Shown here piece after piece: positions 24,047-32,595 of a DNA stretch of 64,000 bases (positions are counted from its first letter, which is position 1; every line of letters begins with the position of its first letter). Origin of the DNA: Streptomyces kaniharaensis (lineage in GTDB: Bacteria > Actinomycetota > Actinomycetes > Streptomycetales > Streptomycetaceae); assembly GCF_009569385.1 (NCBI RefSeq), contig NZ_WBOF01000001.1, positions 5,461,001-5,525,000 of the forward strand, in the 5' to 3' direction. The notes under the pieces are model-generated. The model was not told where the DNA came from. It saw nothing but the letters and a program-made list of their open reading frames with translations, and searched no databases. The position numbers and the translations under genes are program-made.

Positions 24047-24340
24047 GTGGTGGCGAACAGCGGGACTGACGTGGAGACGGCCGGCCCGGAGACGGCTGGC
24101 CCGGAGGCAGCCGGTCTGGGGCCGGAGCTGGCCCGGAACGGGAAGCCGAAGGTGGACTTCACCGGCGCGACGTGGCTGTGCAGCAGCCAGGGCGTCGGGG
24201 ACGTCCAGATCGCCTTCGTCGACGGGTACATCGGGATGCGGGACGGCCGCCAGGAGGACGGGCCGGTGCTGGTCTTCACGCCGGGCGAGTGGCGGGCCTT
24301 CGTGCTCGGTGCACGGGACGGCGAGTTCGACCTCACCTGA
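24047..24340 (+). CDS. DUF397 domain protein, orphan
   Basis: 97 residues from GTG 24047. After a Gly/Pro/Glu lead, the DUF397 core is seen: VDFTGATWLCSSQGVGDVQI, AFVDGYIGMRDGRQEDGPVL and VFTPGEWRAFVLGARDGEFDLT. DUF397 proteins are normally encoded next to an XRE/DUF5753 regulator (as in BldB/WhiJ-like systems) and are thought to act with it. No such regulator lies nearby, so this copy is solitary. It has its own promoter and a terminator-like stem follows. Confidence 0.75.
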   Translation: MVANSGTDVETAGPETAGPEAAGLGPELARNGKPKVDFTGATWLCSSQGVGDVQIAFVDGYIGMRDGRQEDGPVLVFTPGEWRAFVLGARDGEFDLT

Positions 24341-24379
24341 GCGCGGCGAGGGGCCACGGAAGGACCTCGGGAAGGACGT

Positions 24380-24410
24380 GGAGCGGGCCTCGGCGACGGG
24401 GTCCGCTCCA
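24380..24410 (+). terminator. 8-bp stem after the DUF397 gene
   Basis: tggagcgg (24380-24387) and ccgctcca (24403-24410) are perfect complements, 40 bases past the stop. Confidence 0.5.
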
Positions 24411-24531
24411 CGGTCGTTATGAGGTCGTTGCGCGGTCGTCAGGAGCCGCTTCCGCGGCCGCTCGGAGGGGTGATTTCCGCCTCGATCATCACAACTGATG
24501 ATCTTTTGATCGTGCCTCGTCAGAATTTCTG

Positions 24532-24560
24532 TTGACTGTTAGACAAACGCAGCTCAGAGT
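24532..24560 (+). promoter_or_regulatory. promoter of the candidate RNA
   Basis: TTGACT (24532-24537), 17 bases, CAGAGT (24555-24560). The predicted start at ~24566 coincides with the first base of the first stem. A gatcatc/gatgatc inverted repeat (about 24484-24502) lies just upstream. Confidence 0.5.
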
Positions 24561-24565
24561 ATGAG

Positions 24566-24842
24566 CACAGGCAGACGCCGTGCCCACCGCCCCCACGCGG
24601 CCAGACACGGCGCCTGCTGTGCGACCCGGCAGCGCTAGCCAGGCCATCCTCCCAGGTATCCCCTGCGCACCGGGGTGCGTCGGCCGGTCCCGGCCCACGA
24701 GGGGCCGGCAGTCGCCGGGAGGCTGGCGCCGAAGCCGAGAGCGACTCGGCGGCGGCACCGTGTGCTCGGGACCCGCACGCCCCCACGCGGCGGCGTCCCG
24801 AGCAGATCCACGGGAGCGACGGGCCGGGGCCCCGCGGATCTG
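24566..24842 (+). ncRNA. candidate structured RNA with a chain of stem-loops
   Basis: No protein frame here is convincing on either strand, but stems follow one another: cacag..gccgtg (24566-24582) with cacggc..ctgtg (24606-24621), imperfect; cgcacc/ggtgcg (24666-24679); gccggtcc/gggccggc (24683-24709, one wobble); gccgag/ctcggc (24734-24750); gctcgggac/gtcccgagc (24764-24803); cagatccacggg/cccgcggatctg (24803-24842, one mismatch). They do not overlap and begin at the predicted transcription start. I do not recognise RNase P RNA, tmRNA, SRP RNA, 6S RNA or a known riboswitch. The end is a guess, with no U-run. Confidence 0.45.
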
Positions 24843-25116
24843 GCTTGTGATGCATGGAACTGTTGGCTTGTGTGTTGTGCTGTGTGCGTATGGACGAAGC
24901 TGGGTGCTCGGCGGTTCGGCACGACAAATGCACAGTGAGGGATACGCGTGTAGGGCCGCGTAGCGACACGCCGTCCCCCCGGAGGGTGAAACCCAGAACG
25001 GCTGTCGTGCAGAACCGAACGTAGCCCGGACGGTTGCTCAGAGTCAACATTGGTCTCTGAGCGTGGATCTCCGGCCGGTGCCCGACCCACCCCGTGAGCG
25101 CGGTGTGCCGGACACG
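24843..25116. other. GT-rich and mixed intergenic stretch
   Basis: The plus strand is G/T-rich from about 24845 to 24895. A perfect 8-bp stem gctcagag/ctctgagc lies at 25036-25043 and 25055-25062. No gene, terminator or known riboswitch core is recognised. Confidence 0.4.
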
Positions 25117-25122
25117 TACGAT
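25117..25122 (+). promoter_or_regulatory. -10 hexamer TACGAT, leaderless hypothetical gene
   Basis: TACGAT, 6 bases, ATG 25129. Confidence 0.5.
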
Positions 25123-25128
25123 GGTCCC

Positions 25129-25623
25129 ATGTCATTTCTCCGCCGTCGCTCCGGACAGCCCGCCGGCCCGGACTTCGACGTGCTCGCGATGGACCCGGGC
25201 GACTGGCCCGGCGACTTCGGTGCGGCCATGATGACCGGCCCGGACGGCTCCTGCCAGGGGATTTTCCTGCGCTACGACCTGTTCGGCGGCAGAGGCCCGG
25301 CGATGTTCATCGGCAACCTCCCCGAGGGCTCGCCCGCCCGGGACACCGGCGACAACGTGCCCTTCGAGGTGCGGCAGCTGCTCGCGGCGCTGGAGAACGA
25401 CGAGCCGGTCGAGTTCGTCTCGGCCGAGGACTTCCCGGTCATGCTCGGGGACGACCTGCTGATCGTGAAGAAGGTCAAGGTCAGCGAGGAACGCGTGTTC
25501 TGCGCCCAGTTCGGCCGCAGTGACGGCGTCCAGGTCACCATCGCATCCTGGGACCGACCGATTTCGGACGACCTGTATCAGCTCCTGAAGCCGCTCCCCG
25601 CGGACATGTTCCACCAGGGCTGA
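25129..25623 (+). CDS. conserved hypothetical protein, 164 aa
   Basis: MSFLRRRSGQPAGPDFDVLA then MDPGDWPGDFGAAMMTGPDG; further on CQGIFLRYDLFGGRGPAMFIGNLP, FEVRQLLAALENDEPVEFVSAEDFPVMLGDDLLIVKKVKV and a C-terminal ASWDRPISDDLYQLLKPLPADMF. Codon use and a leaderless promoter support a real soluble protein. I recognise it only as a type seen in streptomycetes without a named domain. It lies upstream of the acyl-CoA dehydrogenase family gene in the same direction (167 bases apart), but each seems to have its own start signals. Confidence 0.65.
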   Translation: MSFLRRRSGQPAGPDFDVLAMDPGDWPGDFGAAMMTGPDGSCQGIFLRYDLFGGRGPAMFIGNLPEGSPARDTGDNVPFEVRQLLAALENDEPVEFVSAEDFPVMLGDDLLIVKKVKVSEERVFCAQFGRSDGVQVTIASWDRPISDDLYQLLKPLPADMFHQG

Positions 25624-25790
25624 AAACCGTCTGCAAGCCGCTGCATCCCGAAGTTGCTGCATCCCGGGGCCGGACGGCTGGTTGACGTCTGCGGTGGGCG
25701 GACCGCGCACTGGGCCGGACGCCGCGTGCCAGCCCCAGTTGGCGGGTCCGCATTGCCGCGCCCCTGCTGCCCGCCTGGAGGCACCGCACG

Positions 25791-26975
25791 ATGACCATGC
25801 CCGCCGCCGACCCGTCGCCCGCCGCCGCCCTCGCGGGCCTGCCCCGGGTGGTCGACCTGCTCGCCGCCCGCGCCGACGAGCACGACCGCGACGCGACCTT
25901 CCCGTACCAGGGCATCGAGGCGGTGCACGAGGCCGGTCTGCTCACCCTGACCGTCGCCCGGCGGTACGGCGGGCCGGGCGGCACGCTCGCCGACACCGTC
26001 CGGGTGCTGGCCCAACTCGGCCGCGGGGACGCCTCGGTGGCCGTGGTCACCGCGTTCACCCTGCTCCAGCACGCCGAGCAGGCCCGCCGGGCGACCTGGC
26101 CGGCGGCCGGCTACCGGCGGCTGCTGATCGAGTCCCGCCGCGGGCCCGCCCTGGTCAACACGTTGCACGCGGAGCCCGGTGATCGGCCCGGGGCGCTGCC
26201 TGACACGGTGGCCCGGCGGGACGAGGACGGCTGGCTGCTGAGTGGCCGGAAAACGTACTGCACCGGCGCCGAGGCGCTGGCCTGGATGGCGGTGACCGCG
26301 CGGACCGACGAACCGGAGCCGCGGATCGGCACCTTCCTGGTCCGCGGCGAGAGCGAGGGCCTGGAGATCGACCCGACCTGGGACCAGCTCGGCCTGCGGG
26401 CCAGCGCCAGTCATGACGTGGTGCTGGACCGGGTCCGGGTGCCGGCCGACCTCGCGCTCGGGCTCACCGCGCCCGGGGCGACCGGGAGTTCACCGGGCGG
26501 GGACGCCGAACTCTCCGGGGCCTGGCGCGATCTGGCCCTCTCGGCGGTGGCGGTCGGCGTCGCCCGCGCCGCCCAGGCCTGGCTGATCCGCTTCCTCGAC
26601 CGGCGCACTCCGGTCGATCCGGCAGAGCCCCCGGCGACGCTCGGCACCCTGGCCCGCCACCACTGCGCGCTCGGCGAGATCGAGGCCCGGCTGATCGGGG
26701 CCGAGGAACTGATCGAGGGGTTGGCCCCCCGGGTGGACCGGGGCGAGCCGGCCGCCCTCGCGCGGACCGGTCCCGCCCACCTGCTGGCCGTCCGGGCCGC
26801 GACGGCGGCCGTCGAGCAGGCGGTCTCGCTCGCCGGCAGTCCCGGCCTGAGCCGGCGTCACCCGCTGGAGCGCTACCTGCGGGACCTGCTCAGCAGCCGG
26901 GTGCACCTCATGCCGGATGAGGCCGTCCTGGAGGCGGCGGGCCGGGCCGCTGTGGAGCGCGACGCCCGACCCTGA
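25791..26975 (+). CDS. acyl-CoA dehydrogenase family protein
   Basis: 394 residues from ATG 25791, nine bases behind ggagg. It shows EAVHEAGLLTLTVARRYGGPGGTLADTVRVLAQLGRGDASVAVVTAFTLLQHA, DGWLLSGRKTYCTGAEALAWMAVTART, GTFLVRGESEGLEIDPTWDQLGLRASASHDVVLDRVRVP and a C-terminal SPGLSRRHPLERYLRDLLSSRVHLMPDE. This is the acyl-CoA dehydrogenase fold. The pattern resembles the flavin-dependent monooxygenase-like branch (DszC/SfnB) as much as true dehydrogenases, so the substrate is uncertain. It is an FAD or FMN enzyme in the cytoplasm with no partner flavoprotein nearby. Confidence 0.8.
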   Translation: MTMPAADPSPAAALAGLPRVVDLLAARADEHDRDATFPYQGIEAVHEAGLLTLTVARRYGGPGGTLADTVRVLAQLGRGDASVAVVTAFTLLQHAEQARRATWPAAGYRRLLIESRRGPALVNTLHAEPGDRPGALPDTVARRDEDGWLLSGRKTYCTGAEALAWMAVTARTDEPEPRIGTFLVRGESEGLEIDPTWDQLGLRASASHDVVLDRVRVPADLALGLTAPGATGSSPGGDAELSGAWRDLALSAVAVGVARAAQAWLIRFLDRRTPVDPAEPPATLGTLARHHCALGEIEARLIGAEELIEGLAPRVDRGEPAALARTGPAHLLAVRAATAAVEQAVSLAGSPGLSRRHPLERYLRDLLSSRVHLMPDEAVLEAAGRAAVERDARP

Positions 26976-27028
26976 GCCGATTGTTCATTTCTGGTCCAAC
27001 TCCCGTTCATCGAGAGTTCGATGACTGT

Positions 27029-28243
27029 TCATCGGGTGCCCACCGCGGTCCGGACGGCCCGGCGGGCCAGCGCGGCGTCGTCGTAGAGCCGGCGGATCAT
27101 GATCCGCTGCTCCTCGCCCGCCCCCGGGACGTCGTACAGCCGGATCTCCCGCATCAGCACCAGCACCAGGTTGATCAGGAAGGCGTCCCGGGCCGGCGTG
27201 CCGCCGCTCTGGGCGAGCTGGCTGATCTGGCGGCGCGCCGCGGTGTCCCCGGACAGGACGCTCCACAGCACCGCCAGGTCGTAGCCGGGCAGGTACCAGC
27301 CGGCCTGCTCCCAGTCGACCAGCACCGGGCCGGACGGCGCCAGCAGCATGTTGCTGAGCAGGGCGTCGCCGTGGCAGAGCTGGAGCGGGGTGTGGCCGAG
27401 ACCGTGCAGCAGGCCGCGCAGATCGCCGGCGTCCCGGTCGGTGAGCTGGCCCACCGAGTGGTACCGGGCGATCTCCAACTGGTAGTCCAGCCGCGGCTGG
27501 AACACGTCGGTCGGCGGGCGCCACAGGTTGAGCGTCCGGACGGAGTTGAGCAGCGCCCGCACCTCGCCCGGGGTGGGCGCGTTGACGGGGTGGCGTTCCC
27601 GGGCGGCCGGCCGGCCCGGAACGCGCTCCATGACGAGTACGCAGCGGTCGTGGTCGGCCGCGACCAGCCGGGGCAGCCGCACCGGCGGGCGGTGCCGGAC
27701 GAACGCCCGGTAGACCGCGACCTCGTGGTGGAAGTCGGCCACCAGCTGCTCGAAGTACTCACTCCGAACCGCCTGCGGCGCCAGGCACTTGGCGACCACC
27801 GGGGCCCGCCCGATCGCGCCCGCCACGAGGATGTGGCGGCTGCCCTCGCGCAGCACCTGGCGAGGGGTGAACGCCGGACATATCCGCGCGACGCTCGCCA
27901 GCGCGGCCCGCACGGCGGGAGTCTGCAGCGCGGACGGGTCGATCCGCTCGGGACCGGCGACCTGGCCGGGCCGGTGCGGGCTGCGAAGCACCCGGCTGTC
28001 GGCCTGGCGGGCGAGCGGGATCCGGGCGGCGGTCGGCGCAGCGGCCTCGGGGCCGCGCAACCCCAGCGCCGTACGGCCGGCCGGAACCCGGGCGTCCGCG
28101 GTCCGGCCGTCGGTGCCGCGAAGGGCCGCGGGGCGGCTCGGCGGGGGCACCTGCTTCGGTCCGGGACGGCCGGCGGCTGCGGTGGGGGGGCGCAGCGCGG
28201 TGCGGGTCGCGGTCGGCGTGGGGGTCGTCGCTGAGGAGTACAT
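27029..28243 (-). CDS. aminoglycoside phosphotransferase-like kinase
   Basis: 404 residues from ATG 28243. The first ~130 residues are a disordered Pro/Arg/Ala-rich lead. The kinase fold begins at ICPAFTPRQVLREGSRHILVAGAIGRAPVVAKCLAP and contains LCHGDALLSNMLLAPSGPVLVDWEQAGWYLPGYDLAVLWSVL, i.e. the HGD...N catalytic loop and the DWE metal site of APH/choline kinases. Real resistance enzymes are shorter; the family also includes metabolite and homoserine kinases, so the substrate is unknown. It lies divergent from nsdB. Confidence 0.8.
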   Translation of the reverse strand: MYSSATTPTPTATRTALRPPTAAAGRPGPKQVPPPSRPAALRGTDGRTADARVPAGRTALGLRGPEAAAPTAARIPLARQADSRVLRSPHRPGQVAGPERIDPSALQTPAVRAALASVARICPAFTPRQVLREGSRHILVAGAIGRAPVVAKCLAPQAVRSEYFEQLVADFHHEVAVYRAFVRHRPPVRLPRLVAADHDRCVLVMERVPGRPAARERHPVNAPTPGEVRALLNSVRTLNLWRPPTDVFQPRLDYQLEIARYHSVGQLTDRDAGDLRGLLHGLGHTPLQLCHGDALLSNMLLAPSGPVLVDWEQAGWYLPGYDLAVLWSVLSGDTAARRQISQLAQSGGTPARDAFLINLVLVLMREIRLYDVPGAGEEQRIMIRRLYDDAALARRAVRTAVGTR

Positions 28244-28719
28244 GGGGTGAGGGTGGTCCCTTCCTGTCCGTCGGCGGGTGCGCCCCGCGGTGAGGGGGAG
28301 GGCCGGTGCCGCGTGCTTCCTGGCGTGACGGCGGCCCTGGTCGAAGCGGTGGGTGGTGCGCGGGCGCCGGGCACGGACGCGGGGTCGGAGGACCCCTGTT
28401 CGGCGGTGCTCCGGCCGTCCGCACCCTGGGGAATGCGATCGGCCGGACGTGCCGTGGCCGTGCCCGGTGCCCCCGCGCCACCCGGCCGCGCCACCCCTTC
28501 GGGTGAGGATCGGGAGCGCCCCGTGCCACGGTCGGGGGAGTGCCCCGACAGGGTCCGGAGCGCCTCCCACCCCGGGGGCGAGGTGGCGCACCCCTACAAC
28601 ACACCCTCGCCGCACTGGCTTAGTAGTCTGGCGGGCCCTGGCGAACGGTGGCGAATGCTCGCCTGGCACTTGCCGGAGCCTCTAGCCTCGAACCAGCCGA
28701 GGAACCTGGGGGCTTCACG
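28244..28719. other. 476-base divergent region ahead of nsdB
   Basis: No gene is supported. TAGTCT at 28624-28629 and TAGCCT at ~28683 are candidate -10 elements for nsdB. The rest is extremely GC-rich, with open frames but no domains. Confidence 0.45.
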
Positions 28720-30201
28720 TTGAGCAGGGGACCCAACACCCGACTCGCCGATCTGTTCGTCCTGACCGGATGGTCGAAGGGCGAACTCGCACGGCTGGTC
28801 AACCGTCGGGGCGCCGCGATGGGCCAGCAGCAGCTGTCCACCGACACGTCGAGGGTACGGCGCTGGATCGAGCAGGGGGAGATTCCCCGCGATCCGGTGC
28901 CGCGGGTGCTGGCAGCCGTGTTCACGGAGCGGCTCGGCCGTGTCGTCACCACTGAGGACCTCGGTCTGGAACGACACCGGCCCACCAGGAGCGGGGCGGC
29001 GCAGTCCGCAGCAGTGCCATGGTCGCCGGATCGAACGGCCGCGGTCCTCACCGAGTTCACGGGAATGGACCTCATGCTGAACCGACGTGGATTGGTGGGC
29101 GCGGGCGCCGCGCTCACGGCCGGGGCGGTCATCGCCGACTCGCTGAAGGGCTGGCTGGACGGGGACGCGGTCGCGTACGCGGCCTCGGTGCCCGGGCCGA
29201 GGCGGGTGATCACCGAGGGCGGGGCCCGCCCGGTGGTGGACGTGTACGACGCGGGTCCGGTCGGACTCGACGAGGTGGAGGCGCTGGAGCGCTCGGTTCA
29301 GGTGTTCCGGGCGTGGGACGCCGCGCGTGGCGGCGGGCTCCAGCGCAAGGCGGTGGTCGGTCAGCTCAACGAGGTGGGCGGGCTGTTGACGCATCGCCAC
29401 CCGGCGGCCGTGGAGCAGCGGTTGTGGATGGTCGCGGCCAACCTCGCGGTGCTGGCGGGCTGGATGTCGCACGACGTGGGCCTGGAGCCCACCGCCCAGC
29501 GGTACTTCATGATCGCGGCGGAGGCGGCCCAAGAGGCCGGCGACCGTCCGAGGGCGGGCGAGGCGATCTCCCGGGCGGCCCGGCAGATGGTCCACCTGGG
29601 CCGGGCCGACGACGCGCTCGACCTGATGTCGGCGGCGAAGGCGGCGAGCGGCCGGCTGCTGCCGAGAACGCGCGCCATGCTGAACACCGTCGAGGCGTGG
29701 GCGCACGCCTCGCTCGGGCACTCGCAGGACACCTGGCGGCTGCTCGGCGAGGCCGAGGACCTGTTCGCGGAGGAGGCGCCGGAGCCGCCGCCGTGCTGGA
29801 TGCAGGTGTTCGACGAGGCCGAACTGCGCGGCATGCAGGCGCTGGTGCTGCGCACCCTGGCCGAGCACGACCCGTCGGCCGCCGCGCGGGCGCAGCGGCA
29901 CGCGGAGCATGTGATCGCCCTGCGGGAGGGCACGGGGCAGCTGCGTTCCGCATTGTTCGACCGGATCACCCTGGCCTCGCTGCACTGGCTCACCGGGGAG
30001 CCGGACGCGGCGGAGTTCCAGGCCAAGATGGTGATGAACCTGATCGGTCAGAACTCCTCGCACCGGACCTGGGACCGGCTGCGCGAGATGTACCGGCTGA
30101 CCGCGCAGTACCGGGGGCTGCCGGCGGTGGACGAGCTGCGGGCCGAGCTGGGGCGGGAGTTGCGCGCGGCGGACGCCAAGGTCCGGCCGCGGACGACCTG
30201 A
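28720..30201 (+). CDS. nsdB: NsdB-like TPR regulator of antibiotic production
   Basis: About 493 residues from TTG 28720, behind a GGGGG run; an in-frame GTG at 28648 would add 24 residues without conservation. LSRGPNTRLADLFVLTGWSKGELARLVN is an N-terminal helix-turn-helix-like segment, followed by STDTSRVRRWIEQGEIPRDPVPRVLAAVFTERLGRVVTTEDLGL. The rest is helical and TPR-like (AVEQRLWMVAANLAVLAGWMSHDVG; ISRAARQMVHLGRADDALDLM). In S. coelicolor, nsdA and nsdB products repress antibiotic production. It is convergent with the PAS-like gene, 4 bases apart. Confidence 0.9.
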   Translation: MSRGPNTRLADLFVLTGWSKGELARLVNRRGAAMGQQQLSTDTSRVRRWIEQGEIPRDPVPRVLAAVFTERLGRVVTTEDLGLERHRPTRSGAAQSAAVPWSPDRTAAVLTEFTGMDLMLNRRGLVGAGAALTAGAVIADSLKGWLDGDAVAYAASVPGPRRVITEGGARPVVDVYDAGPVGLDEVEALERSVQVFRAWDAARGGGLQRKAVVGQLNEVGGLLTHRHPAAVEQRLWMVAANLAVLAGWMSHDVGLEPTAQRYFMIAAEAAQEAGDRPRAGEAISRAARQMVHLGRADDALDLMSAAKAASGRLLPRTRAMLNTVEAWAHASLGHSQDTWRLLGEAEDLFAEEAPEPPPCWMQVFDEAELRGMQALVLRTLAEHDPSAAARAQRHAEHVIALREGTGQLRSALFDRITLASLHWLTGEPDAAEFQAKMVMNLIGQNSSHRTWDRLREMYRLTAQYRGLPAVDELRAELGRELRAADAKVRPRTT

Positions 30202-30205
30202 GGCG

Positions 30206-30715
30206 CTAGCGGTTCTCCGTGGCTCCGGCCCGCGCGGCCGGCCGGAGCAGCATGCGCAGCACGGTGACGGTGCCGTCCGGGCCGAGGACGGGCTCGCCCG
30301 CGCAGTCGACGCTGTCGAGCAGGCCGTCGGGGCGGCGGATCCGCAGGGTGCCGGCGGCGGTGCGCCCGTGCACCAGGGTTTCGGTCATCATCCGGCGCAG
30401 CAGCGGCCGGTCCGCCTCCGGGACGCGGTCGGGCAGCCGGTCGAGGCTGAGCGGGCCGTGGCCAGGGTCGCAGCGGAGCAGCAGAAAGGTCTCGGCGTCC
30501 CATCGGACGCCGTCGGTGAGCAGGTCCCATTCGGCGGAGCCGACCGTGGGGTCGGACGGCTCCTGCGCCGTGCCGTCCACTCTGTCGCCGTCCGTTCCGT
30601 GGTCCGTGTCGCCGCCCTGGCCGCCGCCCGCCCCGGTCGCGCCCGTCCCGCCCGCCGGGGCACCGTCCGGTCGGGCGGCGGCCTGCGGGCGGGTGGCGGA
30701 TAAGGGCATGTCCAT
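30206..30715 (-). CDS. PAS-like domain protein
   Basis: 169 residues. A Gly/Thr/Asp-rich lead of ~60 residues is followed by a single PAS-like unit: SAEWDLLTDGVRWDAETFLLLRC, PLSLDRLPDRVPEADRPLLRRMMTETLVHGRTAAGTLRIRRPDGLLDSVDCAGEPVLGPDGTVTVLRMLL. This matches the PAS_3-type order W-(x)-E-(x)L ... vhpdDr ... yRirrpDG. No output domain is attached, so it probably partners a separate kinase or phosphatase. A 14-bp palindrome lies 125 bases upstream in the shared promoter region with the HEAT-repeat gene. Confidence 0.6.
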   Translation of the reverse strand: MDMPLSATRPQAAARPDGAPAGGTGATGAGGGQGGDTDHGTDGDRVDGTAQEPSDPTVGSAEWDLLTDGVRWDAETFLLLRCDPGHGPLSLDRLPDRVPEADRPLLRRMMTETLVHGRTAAGTLRIRRPDGLLDSVDCAGEPVLGPDGTVTVLRMLLRPAARAGATENR

Positions 30716-30839
30716 GACCGTTTCGTCGATCCGGGGCGGCCGGCTCGCTGCGAGCCTGCCGTCGGGGGTGGTGAACAGAACTCTCGCACAGCCGCATCCC
30801 CCCTGCGGGGGAATTGGACAGATTGCTGGCAAAATTCCC

Positions 30840-30853
30840 GTGGCATATGCCAC
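30840..30853. promoter_or_regulatory. perfect 14-bp palindrome in a divergent promoter region
   Basis: gtggcatatgccac is self-complementary and lies between the PAS-like start (30715) and the HEAT-repeat start (31010), near a lower-GC stretch (ttggacagattgctggcaaa). It is a candidate dimeric regulator site serving one or both genes. Confidence 0.5.
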
Positions 30854-31009
30854 TGTGGCCGAAGCCTTCGTCGCCCTGTGTGCGGAAGGGGATCCGAGGC
30901 GGTAACCTTCGGTGATTCCGGCGCCCGGGCGCCCACCGCAGTACCGACCAGAGACCCCGGCGACGGAAATCCCGTTGCCACTACGACCGCCGCAACGGAT
31001 GCTGACCTC

Positions 31010-32509
31010 ATGTTCGAGCCAGTGATAGCACCCAGTGCCAGCCTCCTCGGCCTCCTGCAGCGAGGCCGCGGTGACGGGCAGCTCCATGCGCTGGCCGCCG
31101 ACCGTACCGAGGCCATCGCCGCGCTGGAGGAGTGCGTCACCAGGGATCCGCGGGCCGACTGGCAGGTCGAGAGTCGTTCGCTGTACTACGCCCGCCTCTA
31201 CATGGAGCTGGAAGCCCCCCTCGACGGCATCGAGGACCACCTCCACTCCCCGGAGGACCTGGTCAGCGACGACGAGAACCGCACCGGCCTCGCCCTCTCC
31301 GTCCTGGGCCACCTCGCCGCCTACGGCCGGCGCGACGCGCTGCTGATGCTGCGCGAGTACGCCGCCACCGGCGCCAACTGGTCCTGGGCGCTGGACGAGC
31401 TCGCGCTGCGCGACGACGACCGCGGCCTGCTGCTGCTCGGCACCGCCGTGCTGGACCGCTTCCCGCCGGGCCCAGAGGGCGACGCCGAACTGCGCGACTT
31501 CATCCGCAACGCGTACGAGCCGCGGCCCTGGCGGCTGTGGGCGGCCTACCACCCGAGGGTCGCGGCGGCCGGCGAACAGTCGCCCTTCGACCTCTGGCAG
31601 CGCCAGCTCAACCGCAGCGGCGTCACCCCGGGCTGGTCCACCGCCGACGTCCTGGCCTGGGCCGACCAGGGAGACCTCGGCGACCTCGGCGCCGGCGCCT
31701 TCCTCGGCCGTCCCGAGCCCGCGCACGGCGCCGCCGACCCGTCCGGCCCCGACGCGGTGGACCGCCGCGCCGCCGCGGCCGCCCGCTGTCTCACGGCCGT
31801 CGTCCGCCCCGAGGACCGGCCCGTGGTGCTGGAGGCCGCCCGCAGTGGCCTGCCCGGCGCCCGCCGGGCCGCCCTGCGCTACCTGGTCGACCAGCGCGAC
31901 CCGGCCGCCCCCGAGCTGATCGAGGCCGCCGCCGCCGACGTCGACGACCGGATGGTGCGCTCCGCCCTGGAACTGCTCGGCCGGATGCGCGGCCCCGAGG
32001 TGCTGGCGCACGCCCGCCGCTGGGCCGACCCGGCGTCCGGCGGCGCCGACAGCGCCCTCGGCGAAGCCGCCGTCCAGCTGCTCGCCGATGCCGGGGAGCC
32101 GGTGGACGCGCCGCTGGTGGTGGCCGGGCTGCGCCGCTGGGTCTCCGTCCGCGGGGTCGGCGGCACCGGGCTCGGGTCGCTGGTCGACGGTGCGGGGCGG
32201 CTGGCCGCCGCCGACGCCGTGCCCGTCCTGCGCCACATCTACGGGGAGGCCGCCTCCTCCGAACTGCGTGGCCGCGCCGCCCGGGCGCTCGCCGCGACCG
32301 ACGTGCACTTTCCCGAGGGGCCCGCCGTCGAGTGCCTCTGGGACTGCGAGGAGGCCACCCGCGAGCTCGCCGCGCGGCATGTCGCCACCACGGGCGACGC
32401 GCGTGTGCTGGAGCGCCTGCGCAGACTCGCCGCCGACCCGGCCGAGGAGGCCGAGGTCCACGCCGCCGTCCGCGGCCGGTTGACCGCCGCCCGGGAGCTC
32501 GGGCGTTAG
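31010..32509 (+). CDS. HEAT-repeat protein
   Basis: 499 residues from ATG 31010 (MFEPVIAPSASLLGLLQRGR). It is all-helical; from about residue 250 it contains HEAT/PBS-lyase-like repeats such as DRPVVLEAARSGLPGARRAALRYLVDQRDPAAPELIEAAAADVDDRMVRSALELLGRMRGPEVLAHARRW and SELRGRAARALAATDV. The N-terminal half (SLYYARLYMELEAPLDGIEDHLHSPEDLVSDDENRTGLAL) is conserved in streptomycetes without a name. HEAT arrays bind proteins; the partner is unknown. It ends in front of a strong terminator. Confidence 0.7.
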   Translation: MFEPVIAPSASLLGLLQRGRGDGQLHALAADRTEAIAALEECVTRDPRADWQVESRSLYYARLYMELEAPLDGIEDHLHSPEDLVSDDENRTGLALSVLGHLAAYGRRDALLMLREYAATGANWSWALDELALRDDDRGLLLLGTAVLDRFPPGPEGDAELRDFIRNAYEPRPWRLWAAYHPRVAAAGEQSPFDLWQRQLNRSGVTPGWSTADVLAWADQGDLGDLGAGAFLGRPEPAHGAADPSGPDAVDRRAAAAARCLTAVVRPEDRPVVLEAARSGLPGARRAALRYLVDQRDPAAPELIEAAAADVDDRMVRSALELLGRMRGPEVLAHARRWADPASGGADSALGEAAVQLLADAGEPVDAPLVVAGLRRWVSVRGVGGTGLGSLVDGAGRLAAADAVPVLRHIYGEAASSELRGRAARALAATDVHFPEGPAVECLWDCEEATRELAARHVATTGDARVLERLRRLAADPAEEAEVHAAVRGRLTAARELGR

Positions 32510-32525
32510 GGTCCTTCACGATCTC

Positions 32526-32565
32526 CGATGGGCCGGGGCACCTGTTCGGGTGCCCCGGCCCATCG
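32526..32565. terminator. 17-bp perfect stem, bidirectional terminator
   Basis: cgatgggccggggcacc (32526-32542) is the exact complement of 32549-32565 with a 6-base loop. It lies between the convergent HEAT-repeat and methyltransferase genes. Confidence 0.9.
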
Positions 32566-32595
32566 CTTGTCCGGCGGCTCTTTTGAAAGCCCGTT

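Noticed and set aside
24930..25020. Possible cobalamin, TPP, c-di-AMP or M-box riboswitch
   Set aside because: The required core words of these riboswitches are not found in order, and the downstream gene is not of a fitting pathway.
24520..25050. A minus-strand frame of 176 codons across the candidate RNA
   Set aside because: Its composition (many Ser/Arg/Pro, no hydrophobic pattern) and the lack of a ribosome site or relatives I know suggest chance. The stem-loops on the plus strand explain the region better.
27029..28243. Aminoglycoside resistance gene
   Set aside because: Only the general APH kinase motifs are present. The long disordered lead and the lack of a resistance or biosynthetic context do not support a specific antibiotic substrate.
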